Source: an uncultured Prevotella sp.
Lineage (GTDB): Bacteria > Bacteroidota > Bacteroidia > Bacteroidales > Bacteroidaceae
Reading direction: 5' to 3'
Assembly: GCA_905234265.1 (NCBI GenBank)
Contig: CAJOHJ010000005.1
Coordinates: 1-64,000 of the forward strand
DNA: 64,000 nucleotides
Within the stretch, counting starts at the first letter, position 1, and each line of letters opens with the position of its first letter. The position numbers and the translations under genes were made by a program. This document shows positions 34,786 through 46,900 of the stretch, piece after piece. The notes under the pieces are model-generated. The model did no database searches, was not told the DNA's origin, and was given only the letters and a program-made list of their open reading frames with translations.

Positions 34786-37014
34786 ATGAATGTATTAAAA
34801 AGTTTAGCCCTCGTGAGTGCGATAGCACTGACAGGAGCAATGACCCTGACGGCCTGCTCTTCTGCCGAAGAGGCTGAAACCGTCGACAATCCACGCTACA
34901 ACCCAGCCACCAACGAGGTGCTGGCAAACTTTGTGTTCAACGTGTCGACGGGCAATGGCGACACACGCCAGTCGTCGGCTGCCACACAGGCTCTTGAGGA
35001 CGAGCTGTTCCGCGGAATAGACAATGCCGTGCTGTTCTCGTTCAAGAACACCACCGACGGCACGCATGTGGCAACAGGCACCACTGCCGACAAGCGCTTC
35101 GACTTTGCCCAGGTGCTGGCACCCTACACCGTCTCCAGCGCTAACACGCGCCGCGTCATCGAGACTTCGCTGCCGCTGAACACCAATGCACTGCTGTTCT
35201 ACGGCAAGGCCGTGGAAGGCATCACCACAGAGCGCGACTACGTTACGGCATACGACGTCTACGGACATCTTGACAGCTATTCCATCCCTGAAGACAACGA
35301 CCTCTCGAAGATCTCCTTCTCGCTGGGCAAGCGACTCAGCGGCGACAATCTTACGAAGTACCGCCAGATAGAGAACCTGCTGTCGTCGATACTGACGGCA
35401 CTGATGAACACCAACCTGGCAGGCACCAACCATGTGTCCTTCACCGCTGGCGCCAAGCCACTGGACGTTGACGAAATGGCACCCTACGGCTTCGACGTCG
35501 CTGTCACCGACTATCCTGAAGACCTTACGTGGGAGTCGTACGCCAATACCAGCGGCACAAGCCCTGTGGAGACTACCCACGAGCTGTATCCCCTGGAGAA
35601 GAAGCTGGCCGACATCTACCGTGAGATGGTGAGCATCAAGAATGCTGCCGGTGAGGTGCGTGCCGGCTCAGGATATGCACAGCGGCTCATCATCCACGAC
35701 CTGTGGACCAACATCAACGAGGTGCGCTGCTCAACGCCGCTCAACAAGCCTGAGGCCATTGCCAAGTACTTTGCACACCGCGTGGCAATACGCCTGAGGA
35801 AATATCTTAACGGCAAAATGCCAAGCAACGGAGGCCCAGTGGCTGAGGTTACCTTCCGCGACCCGCTGGCCATCATCGACGAGCTGCGCGCCGACGAGTG
35901 GCCTGCCACTGCCGATGCCAAGCCCACAGACTTCTCGCTGATTTCTACCAGCGACAACCTGAACTATTTCCCTTACTCCTTCGACATGCCATACGGTGCA
36001 GCACATCTGGAGTATAATGCTACGAAGAAGCAGTTCTTCTATGTGAAGAACTTCAACACCAACGCCATGGGCGACAGGGTTGTAACCATAGAGAACTACA
36101 GCTACTCGCCGGAGCTGCTCTATTTCGGCAACAGCCCCATCCGCGTCACCAACGAGGAGAAGCGCACTGCCGACTATCCGCAGACAGTAGCTGCCTGGGA
36201 CGACGACGCCATGTGGACTGCCGACTGGCAGAAGAACAGCCATGTGGTCTCGTCAACACAGGGCGTTGCCATGCAGAACGATATCAACTACGGCACATCG
36301 CTGCTGAAGACTACCGTGCGCTACGGTGCCACCAAGCTGAACGACAACAACCACGCCATACAGAAGGCAAAGGTTCCGACACTGGCCGACAGCGACGAGC
36401 CTGACAAGCAGCTGACCGTCGACGCCACCAGCTTCCAGCTGACAGGCATCATCATCGGCGGACAGCCGAAGACCGTCGGCTGGGACTACATCGGCAAGGC
36501 TGCCGACCCCTTCAACTCATGGATCTACGACCGTGCCATCAGCAGCCCTGCCATTCCGGCTCCCGGGGCTGGTGCCTCGACGCCTAACTATACGCTGGTG
36601 TTCGACAACTACCGCAACCTGGAATACCAGGACAAAGTGTATGTGGCCCTGGAGTTCATCAACAACAGCGGCGAAGACTTCTTCGGCGAATACGGCATGG
36701 TTCGCAAGGACAGCCACTTCTATCTCATCGGCGAACTGGACCCGGAGCGCAGCGGACTGGCAGCAATAGAATGGCCTGCCCACCACCCACTGCCACCATA
36801 CAATGAGGACGGCACCAGCAAGCAGGTGAAGCGCGTGTTCATGCAGGACTATATGACGTCGGCAGAATTCGTGATTGGTGCAAACTCACTGAAGCACGCC
36901 TATCTTACCGTCCCCGACCTGCGCTACAGCTCGCTGACACTCGGACTGTCTGTAAACATCAAGTGGTCGACAGGCCTTAACTTCAATAACGTGATCCTCG
37001 GCGGCGAAGAATGA
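34786..37014 (+). CDS. Mfa1-like fimbrillin lipoprotein 2
   Basis: 742 aa. Signal MNVLKSLALVSAIALTGAMT ending LTAC (lipobox, Cys ~24). It shares NGDTRQSSAATQ and LFRGIDNAVLF (candidate maturation region), ALEFINNSGEDFFGEYGMV, and VPDLRYSSLTLGLSVNIKW at the end. The ~130 extra residues relative to its neighbours are in the centre. It starts 22 bases after the previous gene and overlaps the FimB/Mfa2-like gene by 4 bp, so it is translationally linked to the anchor subunit. Its position right before the anchor suggests the main pilin, but that is inference. Confidence 0.85.
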   Translation: MNVLKSLALVSAIALTGAMTLTACSSAEEAETVDNPRYNPATNEVLANFVFNVSTGNGDTRQSSAATQALEDELFRGIDNAVLFSFKNTTDGTHVATGTTADKRFDFAQVLAPYTVSSANTRRVIETSLPLNTNALLFYGKAVEGITTERDYVTAYDVYGHLDSYSIPEDNDLSKISFSLGKRLSGDNLTKYRQIENLLSSILTALMNTNLAGTNHVSFTAGAKPLDVDEMAPYGFDVAVTDYPEDLTWESYANTSGTSPVETTHELYPLEKKLADIYREMVSIKNAAGEVRAGSGYAQRLIIHDLWTNINEVRCSTPLNKPEAIAKYFAHRVAIRLRKYLNGKMPSNGGPVAEVTFRDPLAIIDELRADEWPATADAKPTDFSLISTSDNLNYFPYSFDMPYGAAHLEYNATKKQFFYVKNFNTNAMGDRVVTIENYSYSPELLYFGNSPIRVTNEEKRTADYPQTVAAWDDDAMWTADWQKNSHVVSSTQGVAMQNDINYGTSLLKTTVRYGATKLNDNNHAIQKAKVPTLADSDEPDKQLTVDATSFQLTGIIIGGQPKTVGWDYIGKAADPFNSWIYDRAISSPAIPAPGAGASTPNYTLVFDNYRNLEYQDKVYVALEFINNSGEDFFGEYGMVRKDSHFYLIGELDPERSGLAAIEWPAHHPLPPYNEDGTSKQVKRVFMQDYMTSAEFVIGANSLKHAYLTVPDLRYSSLTLGLSVNIKWSTGLNFNNVILGGEE

Positions 37015-38048
37015 TCTGGGTGCTGCTCCTTCTACTGCTGACGGCCTGCTCGACCATCGACGATGATCTCAGCAACTGCCCTGCAGTGCCTACCCCTCCG
37101 GCAGGTACGACATTCACCGTGGGCTACGACTTGACGCTGGTGACAAATCTTACCACCGAGCTGTCGACGGAACTCACCACGGTGACCGATGTCAATGTGG
37201 CAAGTGCGCTGAGAAGCCATCTGTCGTCGGTGTTCACCGACTATGCACACGACGTCAACTTGTCGTTCTACGACACTGAAGGCGACTCGGTGCTGTTGCA
37301 GCAGGACCGTCACGAGATGGAGGCCAATCAGGCCAGCTATTCGCTGAACCTGCCTATGCGCCACTACATGCACATTGCCGTGGCAAACATAGACATTGAC
37401 CCTACGGTTAGCCTTGCCAGCGACAGGTACTGCCACACGTCGAGCCTGCAGCAGGCGGCCGCCGACACGGTGCCGTCGCACGTTACGGGCATCTTCACGG
37501 CGCGCATGCCGATGGAGGTGCTGGAAGGCGTCGACCAGCAGTTCAACGTACACCTGTACATGGCCAACTGTGCGGCAGCACTGGTGGTAGACACGCTGGG
37601 CAGCGGCATCCGCGAGCTGAAGGTGTTCACCACCGGCTTCGCCACAGGAATGAACATTGCCGACAGTGTCTATGTGTACCCCACGCGGTCGCCGATAGTG
37701 CGGACGACACTGGTGGACTCGGAAGCACCAGGCACGATGACCTTCAGTTCCGTAAGCTTCCCGTCAAGGGACTTCCGCCCGTCGCGGACGGTCATAGAGA
37801 CCACCGACCCCTTTGAGGCGGCAACGGCTGCGGAGAGCCTTTGGGAATTCAGAGTCTATGCCAAGCTCGCCGACGGCAGTACCACCGAGAGCGTGCTGCA
37901 CATTGCCACACCGCTGCGTGCTGGACAGATGAGAGTGGTGAAGGCAAGGACATCTGACGACGGCGCGGTGAGAAGCACTGACCCGCAGGTTTCCGTCAGC
38001 ATTACCACTCAGTGGAGTGAGGGAGGGCATTACGAGTCAGAGTTGTAA
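37011..38048 (+). CDS. FimB/Mfa2 family fimbrial anchor lipoprotein
   Basis: 345 aa. A very short lipoprotein signal (MIWVLLLLLLTAC), then DDDLSNCP, a typical Mfa2/FimB start. VNLSFYDTEGDSVLL, YSLNLPMRHYMHIAVANID and MTFSSVSFPSRDFRPS fit the family (DUF1812/FimB-Mfa2). In Porphyromonas, Mfa2 and FimB anchor the fimbria and limit its length, since they lack a donor strand exchange end. It overlaps the upstream fimbrillin by 4 bp and has no homologue elsewhere in the window. Confidence 0.88.
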   Translation: MIWVLLLLLLTACSTIDDDLSNCPAVPTPPAGTTFTVGYDLTLVTNLTTELSTELTTVTDVNVASALRSHLSSVFTDYAHDVNLSFYDTEGDSVLLQQDRHEMEANQASYSLNLPMRHYMHIAVANIDIDPTVSLASDRYCHTSSLQQAAADTVPSHVTGIFTARMPMEVLEGVDQQFNVHLYMANCAAALVVDTLGSGIRELKVFTTGFATGMNIADSVYVYPTRSPIVRTTLVDSEAPGTMTFSSVSFPSRDFRPSRTVIETTDPFEAATAAESLWEFRVYAKLADGSTTESVLHIATPLRAGQMRVVKARTSDDGAVRSTDPQVSVSITTQWSEGGHYESEL

Positions 38049-38070
38049 GCACGAAAGGAGTGAACAGATT

Positions 38071-39822
38071 TTGAAGACGCTGTATATATATAATAATATA
38101 TGTTCGCGCGCGATAGCCTTAATGGCATTGTGCAGCCTGCTGGCATGCTCGGCCACCGACGAGACGGCGACTGACAGGCAGGAGCGCACGGCGGTTTCTG
38201 CCGACTTGTCGCTGACGGTATCAACAGTCAGCCAGGGCGGAGAAAGCCGCTCGTCGGCAGTGACGACGCAGAATGCCGACGGCAGCTTCAGGGGCCTGCA
38301 GAACGTGCTGCTCATTCCATTTACCGTCAAGGGCAGGCCTGTAGACTTCGGTGACGGGCCGTTGACGCCGTTCACGATAGATGCCGACAATGCCTTCACA
38401 GCCACTGGCAGCAACCACTATCTGCAAGAGTCGATGCAGCTGCTCACCGGTACGGCGTCGTTCCTGTGCTACGGGCATGCCAACAAGGCTACCGACAGCG
38501 ACGATGCCTTCCAGAACGGAGCCATCACCGCTGACTATGACGACTATGCACCCGAAAACATCACCTTCAGCCCTGTGCTGATTGCCGATGACGATGCCGC
38601 CAAGAAGAACAGTATCGCCAACTATCTGAACGCTATTGCAAAGGCCGGCGACTGGTATCTCTCTGCCGACCCTGCCTTGCGGAGCATTTTTGAAGAGTTT
38701 ACCAACAAGGGCGACGGCACATACTCGGGGTTTGCAGGCTCTTCGGCAAACATAAAGGTGCTTGTAAACAGGCTCTACGCAAAATTCCATGACGAGGTGG
38801 CTGCAGGAACTGTCAGAAGTGCCGTGCTGGAAGCCATCGCTGACGACAGCTACGTGGACTTCAACACTTCCGCCCTTGAGGTTAGCGAACTGCGCGCCGG
38901 CAACTTTCCTACCGTTCTGCCCGAAGGCTCTGCGGTGGTCAGGTGGGACCCTGCCGTCAGTGAGTTCAGCTATCAGGCGACTGCCAACAAGTATGTATAT
39001 CCCGTGGAGCTGTACTATTATGCCAACAGTGAGATACAGACTTCGCTGGAAAGCCGCCAGCCGGTTTTTGCCAATTCGAAAAGCTGGTCGTCAATACTGT
39101 CTTCTTACAACGACGGCGATGAAGTGGCGGCAGGCACACAATCGGTGGCCATCAGGCAGCCGCTGAACTATGGCGTGGGCTGTCTGAAGACCGTCATCGG
39201 CATTGACCTCTACAACGGTACGGGACTCCTCGACGCCGACCGCGACCCCTCAGATCTGATAACGCTCACTGCCGGCACGTTTCCGCTGACGGCAATACTC
39301 GTGGGCGGACAGCACAAGCAGAACTACTCGCTGTCGCCGCTCTATCCGGACGAAATGGCTGCCGGCTATTCTGCCGACGACGACACGGAATACATCATCT
39401 ACGACAAGAGCGTTGCCGGCGACGGCATATGCCTGGGCGACATTGCCAATGGAAGCATGGCGGAACCGATATACACCTTGGCCTTGCAGACAAAGAACGA
39501 CAAGTCGGTGAAGATGGTCATGGAGTTCATGAACAACAGCGGCAGGGAGTTCCGCTGCGAAAGCGGCATCATCTATCCCGGCACGAAATTCTATATGATG
39601 GCTTCAATAGTGTCGCCGATGGCTTCGGAAGACTACCAGAAGCGCATATTCACAAAGGACTATGTCACTACCGCACGCCTGACAATCTCCAGCCTGGCTA
39701 CGGCATACAATGCACTGCCCGACCTGAACAGCGACAAAGTCAGGCTGTTCAGCGTGGTGGAGGCTGCCGTCGCAGGATGGACGGACGGCATGAACGACGA
39801 CCATGTGTTCTATAACTGGTGA
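38071..39822 (+). CDS. Mfa1-like fimbrillin lipoprotein 3
   Basis: 583 aa from a TTG at 38071 with AAAGGAG 10 bases upstream. The frame is open from an ATG at 38017, but that start lies inside the preceding gene and adds charged residues before the signal. The signal ends SLLAC (lipobox). It shares GESRSSAVTTQ ... SFRGLQNVLLI with the two fimbrillins upstream, and VMEFMNNSGREFRCESGIIY. The C-terminus (LPDLNSDKVRLFSVVEAAV, then HVFYNW) departs from the LGLSV form, so it may be a capping or tip-proximal subunit that does not polymerise the same way. Confidence 0.8.
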   Translation: MKTLYIYNNICSRAIALMALCSLLACSATDETATDRQERTAVSADLSLTVSTVSQGGESRSSAVTTQNADGSFRGLQNVLLIPFTVKGRPVDFGDGPLTPFTIDADNAFTATGSNHYLQESMQLLTGTASFLCYGHANKATDSDDAFQNGAITADYDDYAPENITFSPVLIADDDAAKKNSIANYLNAIAKAGDWYLSADPALRSIFEEFTNKGDGTYSGFAGSSANIKVLVNRLYAKFHDEVAAGTVRSAVLEAIADDSYVDFNTSALEVSELRAGNFPTVLPEGSAVVRWDPAVSEFSYQATANKYVYPVELYYYANSEIQTSLESRQPVFANSKSWSSILSSYNDGDEVAAGTQSVAIRQPLNYGVGCLKTVIGIDLYNGTGLLDADRDPSDLITLTAGTFPLTAILVGGQHKQNYSLSPLYPDEMAAGYSADDDTEYIIYDKSVAGDGICLGDIANGSMAEPIYTLALQTKNDKSVKMVMEFMNNSGREFRCESGIIYPGTKFYMMASIVSPMASEDYQKRIFTKDYVTTARLTISSLATAYNALPDLNSDKVRLFSVVEAAVAGWTDGMNDDHVFYNW

Positions 39823-39838
39823 TGGGAGGATGAGTGAA

Positions 39839-40969
39839 ATGAGAAGAATGCTTACATATTTTGCCATTGCCTGCAGCTTATTGATTATTGCCAGCCTGTC
39901 GGCATGTACGTCGGAGACAGACTCTGCCGGCGGCGACACGCGCACTGTGCTGATGATGCCTTTCTCGCAGCGGCTGTGCGATGCAGAGACAGGCATGCGC
40001 CGTGTGCTGCCGACGGGATTTACTCCTGTAGCAATGGCTCCCGGCACCAGCATGATAGGCTTCTTTACGCCGAACAGCGGACAGAGTGTGGCTGCCAGGA
40101 TATTCACTTCTGAAGAGGACAGCCAGCACTGGATGACGAACATCACTGTCGACGACACGTCGGAACCGTGTTATATCTACGGCTTCATGCCTGTCGGGGC
40201 AGAGACTACCACAGACGTCTCCATATCACTGCCCGGCGGCATGACAAGCTACCGGCAGGGGGCGCTCATGAGCATCGGCAACCTGAAGGCACTGTCGGCC
40301 AAGGACCCCTGCGTGGTTGTCGGCGTCAAGAAGGGCAGCAGCCTGACGGCGCCGATAGAAGACACTGACATCAGGCAGGGACAGTTTGCCTACACATTCG
40401 AGGCTGCTACACGGCAGGAGTATGTCTACATGCTCTTCGACCATGTGATGGAAGCCCTTGACGTGCAGATGAAGGTCAGCAGCAGCTACAGCCTGCTGAG
40501 ACAGATAAGGCTGAAAGAACTGCAGATAGTGCCGCTGACGGCAAAGACCGTTGACGCCACAGTGCATATTACGGCTACCGACGACGGCACTACGCCGCTG
40601 ACGGGCAGCTCGCCGGTGGCCTTCAGCGTGAAGACCGCCGGAGAGGGTGAGCCGGTAAGGCTCTACAAGACCGCAGAAGGCGGCGACGACTGCCTGCTGA
40701 CAACAGACTATCAGCAGGTGGGAACGTGCTTTGCGGCAACAAACATCACGAGGTTCAGAATGGCTGCAACCTACGATGTCTACGACCGTGCCGGCAACCT
40801 GATAAGGGAAGGATGCTCGGCAGAGAACACTTTCAACCTGGGCGTCGTGGCTACGGAACTGAAGCCGGGAGTGAAGCATCACCTGCTGATAGAGGTGAAC
40901 CCGACATTCCTTTATGTGCTGTCGGACCCGGACCTGGACAACCCGACGTTTACGGTAACGAATAATTGA
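39839..40969 (+). CDS. BF2992-like fimbrillin-clan lipoprotein
   Basis: 376 aa from ATG 39839, with GGAGG nine bases upstream; ATG 39830 is an alternative. Lipoprotein signal ends SLSAC. The mature part starts TRTVLMMPFSQRL and has FTPNSGQSVAARIF, YIYGFMPVGAETTTDVSI, QEYVYMLFDHVMEALDVQMKV and GVKHHLLIEVNPTFLYVLSDPDLDNP. This pattern fits the BF2992 family of fimbrillin-A-clan proteins. It lies between the third fimbrillin and the giant repeat protein, the place of accessory tip subunits in Mfa loci. Exact role unknown. Confidence 0.75.
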   Translation: MRRMLTYFAIACSLLIIASLSACTSETDSAGGDTRTVLMMPFSQRLCDAETGMRRVLPTGFTPVAMAPGTSMIGFFTPNSGQSVAARIFTSEEDSQHWMTNITVDDTSEPCYIYGFMPVGAETTTDVSISLPGGMTSYRQGALMSIGNLKALSAKDPCVVVGVKKGSSLTAPIEDTDIRQGQFAYTFEAATRQEYVYMLFDHVMEALDVQMKVSSSYSLLRQIRLKELQIVPLTAKTVDATVHITATDDGTTPLTGSSPVAFSVKTAGEGEPVRLYKTAEGGDDCLLTTDYQQVGTCFAATNITRFRMAATYDVYDRAGNLIREGCSAENTFNLGVVATELKPGVKHHLLIEVNPTFLYVLSDPDLDNPTFTVTNN

Positions 40970-40981
40970 CAGGAAGTATAC

Positions 40982-43900
40982 ATGCACAAGATATTGTCTA
41001 TAATACTGCTTTGCTGCTCGGCAACGATGTTGCAGGCCCAGATAAAGATTGGCGGAAATGTCTACGGAGGCGGTAATGCCGGCGACGTAGGCGGAAACAC
41101 TACCGTCAACGTGAACGGTGGTGACCTGAATGCCGTCTTCGGCGGTGCCAGAATGGCAAACGTCGGCGGCAGGGCAATGGTGAACATCGACGGCAAGCAT
41201 GCCACGTCGTACATTCTGGCAAACTATGTCTACGGAGGCAATGACATCTCTGGAACCATCGGTACCTACGGAACATTGCCGAAAGACACGCTGGCGATGA
41301 TTGATGACACGCGGATGGTGGCTAACGGCAACGGCGTTGACAATACATGGAATGCCTTTGTGCATATTTCAACAAAGACGGAGACGACGGGCAGCGGCGA
41401 CGATGCCGTCATCTCAGAGGCTGCCGAAGCGCAGAAAATCTACATCGGACAGCTTTTCGGCGGCGGCAACGGAGACTATGTATACTCTCTGGAAGACGGA
41501 AAATACAAAGTTAAGGATAATAGCGGCGAGACGCTGGTCACCAGCGACAGTGAGCTGACGAAGCCTGAGCTGGGCAAAACTTATCTGGAAATCTGCGGAG
41601 GCTCGATAGTCTATGCCTTCGGCGGCGGCAACAATGCTACTGTCACGGAACGGACTGTAATCTATGTCGACAATCCCAGCGAGGTGGTATACAGCATAAA
41701 GGACGCCAGTGACAATGAACTGCTGACGGAAGACCGCATTCAGGAACAGATGGGGCTGAACCCAGGATATACCTATCCGAACAGCAGTGAATTCCAGATA
41801 GGCAGCTTCTTCGGAGGCAACAATACGGCACCGATGAGCATAAGGCCCACCTGGAACCTTAAGAGCGGCAAGATAAGAAATCTCTATTCCGGTGGTAACC
41901 AGGGCGACATGACGAGTGCCGAGGGCTTGCTGCTGGAAATCGGGGAAGACTCGAAGATTAAAGTCGACAACGTCTATGGCGGCTGCCGCAAGGCTAACGT
42001 GCATCCGCTGAACGAGAATGGCGAGGATGTCGTTGAGGAGAGTGTGCAGCTGACGGAACTGGGCGACGACGGCCAGCCGAAGTATAAGTTCCCCAAGGGA
42101 CTGGCAGCACGTGTGCTGGTGCGCGGCGGCGACATCAACAATGTATACGGTGGCAACGACATTTCCGGACGCGTCTTCGGCGGCAATGCCGTGGGTGTCT
42201 ATACAAGCATAAGGGGTGACGTCTATGGTGGTGGCAACGGCTCGTATCCGTATACTGACGACCAGGATATGAAGGACGATCCCACCTATGGCGATATCTG
42301 CTACGAAGTGCCAGAAGGCATGTCTTCTGTTGACGCTCTCAACGACTTCCGCCCAAATGCCGAGCAGGTGTCAATACGTCTGTACAGCCCGGACAAAAAC
42401 AAACCGACGGTAATCGGCGGCTCTGTATACTTGGGGGGCAACAGCGCAACGCTGAAGAGCAGCAGGACGAACCCCATGGTGGAACTGAAGATAGGCTCAC
42501 ACGTATATGCTGACAATGTGTTCCTTGGCAACAACGGCGTAAATATGGTGGCATACAACACCGAAAGAAGAGATGGCAGCGGTAACATCATAGAGCGCGA
42601 AGGAATACTGAGAACGATGAAAACCGTCAGCAGCATCGACCTGAGTGACGAGAACGAGTTCGCAAAATACATGGATGGCTGCTCTATGTCGCTGACGCCG
42701 TCCGTGGTGTTCGACAGCAAGGCAAACGGCGCCCCTGATGACTACGAGCCGTACTCATCATTTATAGGCTCTTTGTTCTGCGGAGGAAATGTGGGAAGCA
42801 TAAACAGAACCGGCAAAATGTCCATTGACTTCCAGCATGAGATTATCATCTTTGACAAGGTGGTGGGCGGATGTAACAATGCAAACGTCGCACAGACAGA
42901 GTTCAATGCAACCTACGAAGGCGGTATTCTGGGCAGTGCCGACGCTACTACCAACGACAAGCTGGAGCTTAGCTTCTCAGGACTGAAGATTCAGCCGATG
43001 AGATGGAAGGGAACAAAGGATGCCGAAGGCAACTATACCAGCTATGACCTTGACGCAAACGGCAACAGGCAGCTGGAATGGAACACCTTCAGCAAGAAAG
43101 ACGGTATGGAGGTGGCTCCCGTGACCGAGGGAACAGGTGAGACCAACGCCGACGACCTTGACAGACGTCTGAGAGGGGGAAATGTCTATGGCGGATGCTA
43201 TAACAGCGGTCACGTGAACGGTAATGTCGTCATCAACCTCAATGCATCAATCGTCGACAGGAAAGGCAAGTATGCCATCTTCGACCAGGTGGAGGAAACC
43301 GAAGGTGAGGCTATCCTCTATGGCAATGACAAATACAATATCACTGAGAGACGCTCGGGAGTGATTCTCAACGAGCAGGGAATGGACCCCCTGGGCATGG
43401 CGCTGAACGTCTTCGGCGGCGGATATGGTGAGGATTCCGAAATATGGGGCAGCACTAAGATAAACCTTAATGCAGGTTACACCTTCCAGATATTCGGTGG
43501 CGGCGAGCATGGTGCCATAGGCAAAGGCAACAGAAATGCACTAACCCACCATCTGGAATATCCCGAATACGACGATCGGTACAGCTGCTACATAAACGTT
43601 AAGGGACAATATGCCGGCACATACCGAGGCGATACTGACAACAGTGACGGCGTCGTGGACAACGAAGGCATGGCTGAGGCTGAGTTTGTCTATGGCGGTG
43701 GCTTCTTCGGGCCAATAGTCGGCAACACTCGCATAAACCTTGGCAACGGACGCGTATTCAACACATTCGCTGGCTCTTGTAACGCCGACATTCTGGGGCA
43801 TACTGAGACGTATATCGGACGCAACAGCGACGATGACAACGACATTGGCTTCCCATGGGTTCGTGACCACATATACTGCGGTAACGACCTCGGAGGAAGA

Positions 43901-46900
43901 ATTAAGAATACGGCAGACTTCAAGGACAGAGTCGACAGCGAAGTGCTTTCGCGAGTGTATAACCCGACCGGCGGCGACAATCCGAAGGTCCTGCAGGCTT
44001 CTGCATACGTTGAGTACCTGCAAGGACGAGTTGACCGTATCTTCGGCGGATGCTATGGTGACTATGACTATTCTTCTCCTAACTACAGTGCTTATACATA
44101 TACACGCGACGAGGTGGAAATACCTGAAGGAAAGGCTGCAGGCATGGCTCGTGATGGCGCGGACTTTATAAAGCCACGCATGGAGAGTGCTTTCGTGAAC
44201 TTCAAGCCTAACAGGAATGCCCGCAATGCCGTCGGCAGAGTCTACGGTGCAGGCCAGGGACATACTCTCGACTCCGACCGCGATGTCATGCAGGACCGCA
44301 GCTACGTGCTGATAGATATTCCGCAGAACATTTCGACATACCAGAACATGGAGGTCTTTGGTGCCGGCGACTATAGCGGAGTAGGCATGCGGATAGACTC
44401 TCTGACAGCGCAGACGAATGCTGACGGAGTGACGTCGGCAGCTGTCGTCGACCTGATGCGTGGACAGATAAATGCCGTCTACGGAGCCAGCTATAACGAG
44501 GGCATTACACGGCGAACGATAGTAAACGTGCCGGACGGCTCGACGATTATGGTCAACAACATCTTCGGCGGCGGCTATGGAATAACCAATGCCAAGCCCT
44601 GCGATGTGTTTGAGTCGAACGTCAACTACCACAGCGGGGATGCCTTCGCAAAGAGCATCTATGGCGGTAACAATGCCTATCGCCGTACTATCTACAGCAG
44701 GGTTGCCGTTGATGTGCCGGTTTGGCAGACGCAGAAGAACGGATACACGGCAACGGTCTATGGCGCCGGATATGGCAAGGACACGTGGGCGGAATACACA
44801 GAGGTGCATCTGGACGAAGGAGCCTCAGTCTACGAAGTGTATGGCGGCGGCAACGCCGGCATGGTGCTTAACAAGGAAACGGTGGAGGCGTTTGCCGCTG
44901 CCGGAGGCTACAGCCTGGAGCTTAGCTCGCCGTATGCAACATACAAGGATAATGGCTTTGAGAATGCACTGGTGACGAGAAACGGCCTTGGAAAGAAGAC
45001 AAACACCAATGTTTATATAAACAGAGGCGCATATATTGCCGGCTACTGCTATGGTGGCGGCTACGGAAAAATGGCCAACGTCTGCGGCTCTACATATATC
45101 GGACTGCATGGCGGCTTTGTCAACAAAGACCTGTATGCCGGCGGATGGGGAGGTGGTGTCATGAACCTTTATGACGTGGATTCGTATACTGCCACGGCGA
45201 ATGCCTACATTGAAGGCGGTAAAGCCCGTAACGTCTATGGAGGCTGCTATGAAGGGCATGTAGGATACCACGATGTGTCCCCAACGAATCCGAAGCCCGA
45301 CGTCCCAGCGGTGGCCAACGTGATTATCGGCATACGTAGCGACCTGGGTAGCATTCCTGACGGCTTCGGATATTACAAGGGACTGCCCACCGTGGAGCGT
45401 AATGCCTATGCAGGCGGTGAGGGCGGCTCTATATACGGAACTGCCAACATCGTTGTGAACAACGGATATATTGGATACAGGCACTTTGATGACATTCCCG
45501 AAGACGAGTCGATACACTACTACACCACTGATTACGGATATTATCAGGACAAAATACACGACGAGACCTGGAGCGACGGCAAGGGCCTTAACAACCTTGC
45601 CGACTGCGGCAGCGTATTTGGTGGCGGCTATGACGACCTTAGTACTGTCGACATCGCAAATGTTACCGTCTGGGGAGGCATCATCCGCAACAGTGTCTAT
45701 GGCGGCGGCGAGCTGGCAACGATAGGCCGCGGAGCTACCAGAGAGAGTGGAGAAAACAACTCTGTGCGTGAGCTGGATGGCATTGAAAAAGCCGGAGAGA
45801 CGCATGTTACTATCTATAACGGCCACATTCTTCGCAATGTCTTCGGCGGCGGTAAGGGATATAACCTCTTGGAGTTCGGCAGAAAGCACCAGTTCTATAC
45901 CGACGGCTACGTGTTCGGCTCTACCGACGTGAAAATCCACGGTGGCAGTATAGGCACTGCCGAAGGCGTTGCAGAGGGTTATGGCAACGTGTTTGGCGGT
46001 GGCAACATCGGATATGTGTATAGTCCAAACTACAATACACCAGGAACCAGTAGAGGAGAGACGACAGGATCCCCCGGCCACATTTATTACTATGATAATG
46101 AAAACCATCTGAGCGAGGACTGCAGTGTCGTTGTTTCGCCAATGCTGCAAGTCAGGGAGGGGGCCAGTGTGACATTCAAGGGCGTTACCTACGGAGCTCA
46201 CGAATATGTTCCCACCGACTATCTGAATACTATTCAGGCTACCAAGGACGATGAAGGAAACTGGATAGGCAAATGGCTTGAGCTTGAAACCGGAGACTTG
46301 GACGGCGAAGAGGAACGCGGCGTTCACATCTACAATGCCGTGTTCGCCGGTGGCAATGTGTCTTCAAACACAGAGTCGTATGCCAATGCAGTAACCGTAT
46401 ATGGAAATGCAACGGCAACGCTCTACGACGTCTATCACCGTGACTTCATCACTGTCGGCACCGAGCATACCGGAGGACTCTATGGCGGCGGCAACCTTTC
46501 CGTCGTCGGCGGCTACCGTGAGCTGAACATCACCAACTATGGCACAGACTATTATGGTCTTGACCAGCAGATAACGCTCGAAGAGTATAAGAAACTTACC
46601 AACCGTGAGCGTGCCTACTTCAAGCTGGAATATCTGTGCATGAAGGACGTTACCATCGGTTCAAAGTCGTATAAGAAAGACGACCACATAAGTGAAGAAG
46701 AATATGAAAAGCTTCTCCCTACCTTAAATAATAATCTTAAGGAAAATGAAACGGTTGAAGACTATTGGGTCCAGTATGGTTTCTGCTCTATCTATGCCGG
46801 CCGACTGCTGAACACCATACAGCGTGCTGACTTCTGTGGTGTCTACGGTTCACGCATGGTGTTGCAAGGTGCTAAGGACCGTGTTGCCGACGTAGGTGAC

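Noticed and set aside
43541..46327. Long minus-strand ORFs (422 and 500 codons) opposite the 3845-aa gene
   Set aside because: Antisense shadows of repeat-coding DNA.
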